DNA of 10,316 nt from Campylobacterales bacterium (GTDB lineage Bacteria > Campylobacterota > Campylobacteria > Campylobacterales > JALSKU01). Of this stretch, positions 1-5,054 are shown piece after piece. The notes under the pieces were generated by a model. That model was not told where the DNA came from. It searched no databases and saw only the letters and a list, made by a program, of their open reading frames with translations. Made by a program: the position numbers and the translations under genes. The stretch is from NCBI GenBank assembly GCA_027023175.1, contig JALVWW010000178.1:1-10316 (forward strand), written 5' to 3'. How positions within the stretch are numbered: position 1 is the stretch's first letter; every line of letters starts with the position of its first letter.

Positions 1-87
1 AAGGGAGTGCTTGAAGTTGAAAATTACAAAGAGGGTGCACTTTTTAGGATAATTATAAAAAAAATGCAAGGAAACAAAAGTGAATAG
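1..87 (+). CDS. 3' end of an upstream gene, possibly a histidine kinase (partial)
   Basis: Frame 1 is open from the window edge to a TAG at 85-87, giving 28 residues. The stretch GVLEVENYKEGALFRIIIKK resembles the closing strands of a HATPase_c domain, where family members read roughly G-x-(L/I)-x-V-x-(S/N)-x-x-x-x-G-(A/T)-x-F-x-(I/F)-x-(L/I). That family match is an inference from a very short tail. In C. jejuni the gene before truD is, from memory, thiL (thiamine-monophosphate kinase), which remains an alternative. The last 8 nt overlap the GTG start of truD, suggesting translational coupling. That something is coded here is well supported; its identity is not. Confidence 0.45.
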   Translation, partial: KGVLEVENYKEGALFRIIIKKMQGNKSE

Positions 88-1168
88 ATTGTGCTATACT
101 TCACACTCAGCGATAAATGCGCACTTTAGTAAAACCAGCAGGGATTTTATGGTTGAAGAAGTACCGCTTTATGAGTTTAGTGGAATTGGTGAGCACTTGA
201 TACTTAAAATCAGAAAAAAAGATATGACTACATGGGAGTTGGTGCAAAAGATAAGTGAAACTACAGGGTGTAAAGTAAGGGATATCGGATATGCGGGTCT
301 TAAAGACAAAGATGGACTTACAACACAGTATATAAGCATATATAAAAAATATGAAGACAAAATTAAAAATATCGAATCAAAAGAGGTTAAAATTCTTGAA
401 ACTTTTTTACATAACAATAAGCTGAGAATCGGTCATTTAAAAGGAAATAAATTTTATATAAGATTTAAAAAAGTGGTACCGGTTGAGGCGATAAAGATAG
501 AAAATGTACTTAAAATTATAAATAAAAACGGCTTGCCAAACTATTTTGGGTATCAAAGATTTGGAGTTGAGGGAAATAACTATCAAACAGGCAAAGAGAT
601 ACTTTTTGGAAAAAGATTTATAAAAAATAGGAAAAAAAGAGATTTTTTTATCAGTGCTTACCAAAGTCATCTTTTCAATCTGTGGCTTAGCAAAAGAGTT
701 GAGATAAGTAAACTTTTTGAAAGCTTCTCTTTAAAAGAGTTGGAGTCACTTTTTATATACCCTAAAGAAATTATAAAAGATATAAAAAAGCAACCTCTTT
801 TTTTTAAAATGCTTCCGGGAGATATACTGCACCACTATCCATACGGAAAAGCTTTTGAGTGTATTGAATTGGATGAAGAGGTGAAAAGGTTTGGAGATAA
901 AGAGTTGAGTATTACCGGATTTTTGCCTGGTAAAAAGGCAAAAAGAGCAAACGATATAGCGGGCATACTTGAAAAAGAGTTTGTCAGCGAATGTGAAAAT
1001 GTAATAGATAAAATGAACGGCTCAAGGAGATTTGCATGGATATTTCCTGAAATTTTATCTCAAATTTATAAAAAAGAGGAAGCTTGGTATGAGTTTTCAT
1101 TTTTCCTGCCAAAAGGCTCTTATGCCACTGTTTTAATTGAAGAGATTTTACACTCTAAAAAATTATGA
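80..1168 (+). CDS. truD: tRNA pseudouridine(13) synthase TruD
   Basis: TruD isomerises uridine 13 of certain tRNAs, notably tRNA-Glu, to pseudouridine in the cytoplasm. The 362-residue protein has the family signature GYAGLKDKDGLTTQ at residues 70-83, with D76 in the place of the catalytic aspartate (Asp80 in E. coli). It also carries GLPNYFGYQRFG (151-162), SAYQSHLFN (192-200), TGFLPGKKAKRA (279-290, insertion-domain boundary) and the C-terminal FFLPKGSYATVLIEE. Length is normal for the family. The start is a GTG at 80, chosen because AAGGAA at 68-73 sits 6 nt upstream and the N-terminus gives the usual 20-odd residues before the DFMVEEVP strand. It overlaps the upstream gene by 8 nt and is probably co-transcribed with it. 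No terminator follows; the metE promoter lies in its last codons. Confidence 0.96.
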   Translation: MNRLCYTSHSAINAHFSKTSRDFMVEEVPLYEFSGIGEHLILKIRKKDMTTWELVQKISETTGCKVRDIGYAGLKDKDGLTTQYISIYKKYEDKIKNIESKEVKILETFLHNNKLRIGHLKGNKFYIRFKKVVPVEAIKIENVLKIINKNGLPNYFGYQRFGVEGNNYQTGKEILFGKRFIKNRKKRDFFISAYQSHLFNLWLSKRVEISKLFESFSLKELESLFIYPKEIIKDIKKQPLFFKMLPGDILHHYPYGKAFECIELDEEVKRFGDKELSITGFLPGKKAKRANDIAGILEKEFVSECENVIDKMNGSRRFAWIFPEILSQIYKKEEAWYEFSFFLPKGSYATVLIEEILHSKKL

Positions 1169-1174
1169 TATAAT
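1147..1174 (+). promoter_or_regulatory. Predicted sigma70-type promoter for metE, inside the end of truD
   Basis: TTTACA at 1147-1152 and TATAAT at 1169-1174 are separated by 16 bp; the -10 is a perfect consensus with TATGA just before it. Initiation would fall near 1181, giving metE an untranslated leader of roughly 270 nt. This is the best promoter-like sequence in the window. Read-through from truD is also possible because no terminator lies between. Confidence 0.65.
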
Positions 1175-1196
1175 ACTAAAAAAATTTTCAGGAATT

Positions 1197-1391
1197 ATGG
1201 TGAAGATAAAAAGAGTAGTACAAGCTATTTTCGCATTGTTAAATGTTAAAAATCCACTTCATTGCAACTGTATTTTTAAAAGAAAGTGTTCACTTGTGCT
1301 AAGACTTACCAAAAACCTCGGAAAACCTCACTGTAACTGTGCAAACTACAGCTACAGACTCACGGGCATTGCCCCTCCGTACTCTTTGTAG
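1197..1391 (+). CDS. Possible 64-residue leader peptide (doubtful)
   Basis: An ATG at 1197 opens a 64-codon frame within the metE leader, with AGGA at 1190-1193 only 3 nt upstream, which is tight spacing. The peptide would start MVKIKRVVQAIFALL, contain the motif HCNC twice and end IAPPYSL. The repeated HCNC comes from two near-identical DNA segments (CATTGCAACTGT at 1260 and CACTGTAACTGT at 1329), and the second is also part of an RNA hairpin, so the frame may be an accident of RNA structure. It contains no internal methionine codon, so it does not look like a methionine attenuator. I do not recognise a family. Confidence 0.15.
   Translation: MVKIKRVVQAIFALLNVKNPLHCNCIFKRKCSLVLRLTKNLGKPHCNCANYSYRLTGIAPPYSL
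1210..1391 (+). promoter_or_regulatory. Candidate structured RNA / riboswitch-like domain in the metE leader
   Basis: AAAGAGTA (1210-1217) is exactly complementary to TACTCTTT (1380-1387), so an 8-bp helix can close a domain of 178 nt. Inside is a strong hairpin at 1331-1357 (CTGTAACTGT, loop GCAAACT, ACAGCTACAG: 9 of 10 pairs). A second stem follows, either GGGC/GCCC (1364-1374) or ACGG/CCGT (1362-1380); the latter borrows one base of the closing helix. A smaller stem AAGT/ACTT is possible at 1284-1307. The octamer AAAACCTC occurs at 1312 and 1322. Size, position before metE and the closing helix fit a metabolite-sensing leader. CCTCACTGTAA (1326-1336) and ACTCACGGGCATTGCC (1358-1373) loosely recall conserved blocks of cobalamin riboswitches, a known control of metE in other bacteria, but the usual L5 block (GGTGCAAATCC) is not convincing. 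The class is therefore unassigned. Confidence 0.5.
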
Positions 1392-1443
1392 ATAACAGAC
1401 AAAATCAATCAAATCATTTTATTACTATTTTATTACTACAAAG
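1384..1443 (+). promoter_or_regulatory. Potential Shine-Dalgarno-sequestering helix before metE
   Basis: CTTTGTAG at 1384-1391 is perfectly complementary to CTACAAAG at 1436-1443, and a flanking T1383-G1444 wobble extends it. The 3' arm overlaps the metE ribosome-binding site AAGGA (1441-1445), so this helix would block initiation at the ATG at 1453. Its 5' arm shares bases 1384-1387 with the closing helix of the upstream domain (1380-1387), so the two helices cannot both form fully. The 44-nt loop is AT-rich and shows no T-tract, pointing to translational control rather than termination. Confidence 0.5.
1417..1438 (+). repeat. 11-bp perfect tandem repeat upstream of metE
   Basis: TTTTATTACTA occurs twice back to back (1417-1427 and 1428-1438), ending 2 nt before the metE Shine-Dalgarno. 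One helical turn per unit would suit a DNA-binding regulator, but it may equally be an AT-rich duplication that spaces the sequestering helix. Confidence 0.8.
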
Positions 1444-1452
1444 GATACAGTT

Positions 1453-3720
1453 ATGCCAAAAAATTGGGTCATAGGCTTTCCAAGAATCGGAGAGCAAAGA
1501 GAATTAAAAAAAGCTTTAGAGAGCTATTGGTCGGGAAATATTGAGGCGGAAGAACTTTTGAATGTTGCTTCTATATTGAAAAAAAGACACTGGAATTATC
1601 AAAAACAAGCTTCTGTTGGCTATATAAGCAGTAATGATTTTTCACTATATGACAATATGCTTGATATGAGTATAACTTTAGGAGCAATTCCTAAAAGATT
1701 TCAAGATATCGATGAGCCTTTAAAAAGATATTTTGCAATGGCAAGAGGTGACAAAAAAAGAGTTGCAATGTCTATGACAAAGTGGCTAAATACAAACTAT
1801 CACTATATAGTACCCGAGCTTTCAAAAGATGATAACTACAAGTTAGATATCTCAAAGATAAAAGATGAATATTTTGAGGCTAAAAAGGAAGGAATAGATA
1901 CCAAAATAAACCTTATAGGCATCATTACATATATAGCTTTTTCAAAAGCTATTGATTTTGAAGATAAATTTGATGCATTTGACAAATTGTTATGCATTTA
2001 TGAAGAGTTGATAGGAGAGATTTCATCATTTGATAAGGAAGTGATAGTACAGTTTGATGAGCCGCTGTTTGTCAAAGATGTAACTTCAAAAGAGTTGTCA
2101 CTTTTAAAGATAGCCTATGAGAGGCTTGCAAATGTCAGCAAAAATGTTAAAATTGCTGTAACAACATATTTCGAGCACTCCTGTGAAGCTGTTCGGGTTT
2201 TGTCTCATACCGGCATTTGGGCTTTGGGCTTGGATTTTGTATATGGTAAAAAAAATAAAGAAGTTTTAGAGGATATTCAAAAAAGTGGCAAAATTCTCAT
2301 TGCCGGAGTTATTGACGGTAGAAATGTATGGGTGAGTGATATAGACAAAAAGTTAAAATTGTTAAAAGATATATCCAATCTCATTCCAAAAGATAAACTT
2401 ATCATCTCAACAAGTTGTTCACTGTTGCATGTGCCGTTTACTTTGAAATATGAAAAAAAATTAAACAAAGATATAAAAGAGTGGCTTAGTTTTGCAGTTG
2501 AAAAGCTTGATGAGCTTGATATCACAACTAAACTTTTCTTCGAAGGTGAGGGTTCTTTAAATGAAGAACAAAAAGAGCTTTTGGCTAAAAACAGAAGGGC
2601 TGTGCATTTTAGAGCAACTTCGGATAAAATTCACAACGATAAAGTAAAAAAAAGAGTAGAAGATATCAAGAGCTTTGATAGGGAGTTGCCTTTTGAAGAG
2701 AGGATAAAACTGCAAAAAGAGGCTCTAAATCTTCCTGTTTTACCTACGACTACCATAGGCTCATTTCCTCAAACAAGTGAGCTAAGAAGTGTAAGAAGAG
2801 AGTATAAAAACTCCGCTATTTCAAAAGAGCAGTATGATGAGTTTATAAAAAAATACATTGATGAGTGTATAGCTTTTCAAGAAGAGATAGAGCTTGATGT
2901 TTTGGTTCACGGTGAGCCTGAGAGAAATGATATGGTGGAGTATTTTGGAGAAATGCTGGAAGGTTTTGCATTTTCCCAAAACGGTTGGGTACAAAGCTAT
3001 GGAAGCAGATGTGTCAAACCGCCTTTGTTGTACGGAAATGTCTCAAGAGAAGCCGCTATGACAGTAGAGTGGATAACTTATGCTCAAAGCAGAACCAAAA
3101 AAGTTGTAAAAGGTATGCTTACAGGTCCTGTGACGATACTCAACTGGTCTTTTGTAAGAGATGATCAGCCAAGAAGTGTTACAGCCAAAGAGATAGCTTT
3201 AGCGATAGCCGATGAGATAGATGACCTCCAAAAAGCAGGTATCAAAATCATTCAGGTAGATGAAGCTGCTTTCAAAGAGGGTTATCCTTTAAGAAGTACA
3301 AATATAAAAGAGTATGAAAAGTGGGCAGTTGAGAGTTTCAAAATATCTACTTCAGTTGCAAGTGATAAAACACAGATACACACACATATGTGTTATAGTG
3401 ATTTTAACGATATTATCCAAACCATAGAAGATATGGATGCAGATGTTATCACCATAGAGACTTCAAGAAGTGGAAATAGACTTTTAAAAGTTTTTCAAGA
3501 GGTAGGTTATAAAAAAGAGATAGGTCCTGGAGTTTACGATATACACTCTCCAAGAATTCCAAGTGTGAAAGAGATAAAAGATCAAATTTCAAAACTCTTA
3601 GAAGTTTTACCCAAAGAGCAACTTTGGATCAATCCTGACTGTGGATTGAAAACCAGAAAATGGGAAGAAGTTAAACCAAGTCTTAAAAATATGGTAGAAG
3701 CAGTTAAGAGCTTTAGATAG
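1453..3720 (+). CDS. metE: Cobalamin-independent methionine synthase
   Basis: MetE transfers the methyl group of 5-methyltetrahydropteroyl-polyglutamate to homocysteine, the last step of methionine synthesis, without vitamin B12. The 755-residue protein has the full two-barrel form. The N-terminal half begins with GFPRIGEQRELKKALESYW; the catalytic half begins near TTTIGSFPQTSELRSVRREYK (about residue 431), followed by LVHGEPERNDMVEYFGE (about 484-500). The zinc ligands are all present with E. coli spacing: H645 and C647 (THMCYSDFND), E669 (TIETSRSG) and C730 (NPDCGLKTR). H698 in YDIHSPR matches the catalytic histidine. The ATG is supported by AAGGA at 1441-1445, 7 nt upstream, and by the conserved N-terminus. 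Expression probably depends on the long structured leader upstream. An intrinsic terminator follows directly. Confidence 0.98.
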   Translation: MPKNWVIGFPRIGEQRELKKALESYWSGNIEAEELLNVASILKKRHWNYQKQASVGYISSNDFSLYDNMLDMSITLGAIPKRFQDIDEPLKRYFAMARGDKKRVAMSMTKWLNTNYHYIVPELSKDDNYKLDISKIKDEYFEAKKEGIDTKINLIGIITYIAFSKAIDFEDKFDAFDKLLCIYEELIGEISSFDKEVIVQFDEPLFVKDVTSKELSLLKIAYERLANVSKNVKIAVTTYFEHSCEAVRVLSHTGIWALGLDFVYGKKNKEVLEDIQKSGKILIAGVIDGRNVWVSDIDKKLKLLKDISNLIPKDKLIISTSCSLLHVPFTLKYEKKLNKDIKEWLSFAVEKLDELDITTKLFFEGEGSLNEEQKELLAKNRRAVHFRATSDKIHNDKVKKRVEDIKSFDRELPFEERIKLQKEALNLPVLPTTTIGSFPQTSELRSVRREYKNSAISKEQYDEFIKKYIDECIAFQEEIELDVLVHGEPERNDMVEYFGEMLEGFAFSQNGWVQSYGSRCVKPPLLYGNVSREAAMTVEWITYAQSRTKKVVKGMLTGPVTILNWSFVRDDQPRSVTAKEIALAIADEIDDLQKAGIKIIQVDEAAFKEGYPLRSTNIKEYEKWAVESFKISTSVASDKTQIHTHMCYSDFNDIIQTIEDMDADVITIETSRSGNRLLKVFQEVGYKKEIGPGVYDIHSPRIPSVKEIKDQISKLLEVLPKEQLWINPDCGLKTRKWEEVKPSLKNMVEAVKSFR

Positions 3721-4482
3721 TTATTGGGGAGTTTTGCTCCCCTCTTTTATGATTATTCTTTTTTTGGCTATTTCGTTTTTGAAAAAACTGCACCATTTTT
3801 CTACTCTTTGTTTATCATAATCAGCTATATAAATTTCTACATATCTTTTATCGCCGTCAAATTTTGGAAGAGAGGAAAATTCCAAATCTTTTGGAAGCGA
3901 TCTCATTATCTCTATGAGTTCATTTTCACTTGCTATTGCTATAAAACTACAAGAGAATTTTTTTGAATTTTTTGGGTAAAATCTATCGAGAGCTTCTACA
4001 ACCATGGCTCTTGACATTTCAGGAAAGCCCGGTACAAAGAAAAATCTCTCATCCACTCCGAAACCAGGCACTTGATTGACTACATTTTCTAAAAGTATAG
4101 CATCTTTTGGTAAATTTGCCATATTAATTCTATGGGGATAGGCTTCCTCTTCAAATTGATCTATTATTAACTTAAGAGCCTCTTTGTTTTGCTCTATTAT
4201 GCCGTTACTGAAAACTTTTGCCGCTACTTCTCTGGTATAATCATCAGGAGTTGCGCCAATGCCACCGAAACTAAACATAACTGAGTCGGGATCTTTTTTG
4301 ACGAGGTTAAAAACATCCTCCATAAATACAGGATCATCTTTTATAACAAAGTTAGCTTTTTGTTCCCAACCCCTTTTTAAAAGCTCACTATTTACGAATT
4401 CAAAATGTTTATCTTTTCTTCTACCGTTAAAAAGTTCCGTTCCGATAATAACAGAGTAAAAAGATGGGTTTTTGACTGCCAT
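3721..4482 (-). CDS. Stand-alone MoCF/CinA N-domain-like protein (COG1058)
   Basis: The 253-residue protein has the molybdopterin-binding (MoaB/Mog-type) fold signature. An N-terminal strand SVIIGTELFNGRRKDKH (10-26) matches the GxExLxG region of CinA, GGIGATPDDYT (73-83) matches the GG(L/I)GPT-DD-T loop, and FFFVPGFPEMSRAM (147-160) matches the (L/V)PG-P-EM segment. The C-terminal nicotinamide-nucleotide amidase domain of full CinA is absent, so this resembles the stand-alone COG1058 proteins and the N-domain of eukaryotic FAD synthase. COG1058 members have been linked to ADP-ribose pyrophosphatase activity, but the substrate here is unknown. The ATG overlaps the adk stop by one base (TAATG), so translation is likely coupled; the Shine-Dalgarno is weak. 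The tail is encoded by the metE terminator hairpin, and the stop abuts the metE stop with no gap. Confidence 0.85.
   Translation of the reverse strand: MAVKNPSFYSVIIGTELFNGRRKDKHFEFVNSELLKRGWEQKANFVIKDDPVFMEDVFNLVKKDPDSVMFSFGGIGATPDDYTREVAAKVFSNGIIEQNKEALKLIIDQFEEEAYPHRINMANLPKDAILLENVVNQVPGFGVDERFFFVPGFPEMSRAMVVEALDRFYPKNSKKFSCSFIAIASENELIEIMRSLPKDLEFSSLPKFDGDKRYVEIYIADYDKQRVEKWCSFFKNEIAKKRIIIKEGSKTPQ
3726..3749 (+). terminator. Intrinsic terminator of metE, inside the coding end of the opposing gene
   Basis: GGGGAG (3726-3731) pairs with CTCCCC (3737-3742) around the loop TTTTG, followed by TCTTTTAT. This is a classical 6-bp GC-rich stem with a short T-tract, starting 6 nt after the metE stop. 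On the opposite strand the sequence after the stem is AATAACTATC, with no T-tract, so it should act for metE only. The same bases encode the last residues (EGSKTPQ) and stop of the COG1058 gene. Confidence 0.85.
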
Positions 4483-5054
4483 TAAATCTTACTTTTGATA
4501 AAACTTTCCATATCAGCTACTATCTCTTCGATACTTCTTTCACCGTTAATTTTTTTAAGCAATCCTTTTTTTTCATAGAAGGATTGAATAGCAGCCAAAG
4601 GTTCGGTATATACTTTCATTCTGTTAAAAAATACCTCTTCATTATCATCTGCACCTCTTGCTCTTCCTAAAACTCTCTCTTTTGCTACTTCTTCAGAGAC
4701 TTCTACTTCTATAACCGAAACCAACTTTATATCTTTTTCCTCTTTTAGTATCTTATCTAGTGCTTCCATCTGCTCTACGCTTCTTGGATATCCGTCAATG
4801 AGGATGATATCTTTTTGAGAATTTTTTATAGCACTAACTATGGTATCTACAACTATATCCAAAGGAACAAGATTGCCTTTTGAAGTATAACTCTCTATGA
4901 TTTTTCCCAATTCACTTCCACTGGCGATTTCTGCTCTTAGCAAATCTCCGGTAGAGTAGTGTGCTATGGCATCACTGTTATTTTTTGCAATAATCTCAGC
5001 ATCTGTTGTTTTACCGCTGCCCGGTGCTCCAATTATTAAAAATAATTTTTTCAT
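4482..5054 (-). CDS. adk: Adenylate kinase
   Basis: Adk interconverts ATP + AMP and 2 ADP in the cytoplasm. The 190-residue protein shows the P-loop GAPGSGKTT (9-17), the AMP-binding STGDLLRAEI (34-43) and IDGYPRSVEQ (86-95), and an arginine-rich segment RVLGRARGADDNEEVFFNR in place of a long LID. It is thus the short-LID form, without the roughly 30-residue zinc or polar LID insertion of the 214-residue E. coli type, as usual in this lineage. The ATG overlaps the aspS stop as ATGA, and AGGAGA lies a few bases upstream within the aspS coding end, which fixes the start. It is the middle gene of aspS-adk-COG1058. Confidence 0.95.
   Translation of the reverse strand: MKKLFLIIGAPGSGKTTDAEIIAKNNSDAIAHYSTGDLLRAEIASGSELGKIIESYTSKGNLVPLDIVVDTIVSAIKNSQKDIILIDGYPRSVEQMEALDKILKEEKDIKLVSVIEVEVSEEVAKERVLGRARGADDNEEVFFNRMKVYTEPLAAIQSFYEKKGLLKKINGERSIEEIVADMESFIKSKI

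Noticed and set aside
1312..1329. AAAACCTC direct repeat as a CRISPR-like or operator array
   Set aside because: There are only two 8-nt copies 2 nt apart within a predicted RNA domain; too short and too few to stand as a separate element.
1169..1452. tRNA, tmRNA, 6S, SRP or RNase P RNA, or a SAM riboswitch
   Set aside because: None of the conserved blocks of these RNAs that I know were found on either strand (no T-loop plus CCA end, no SRP tetraloop domain, no SAM-I core).
3726..3742. Bidirectional terminator serving both convergent genes
   Set aside because: Only the plus strand has a T-tract after the stem; the minus strand continues AATAACTATC.
3724..3966. 80-codon plus-strand frame after metE
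   Set aside because: It starts at the metE terminator and is the shadow of the COG1058 gene; Phe/Tyr-rich with no ribosome-binding site.
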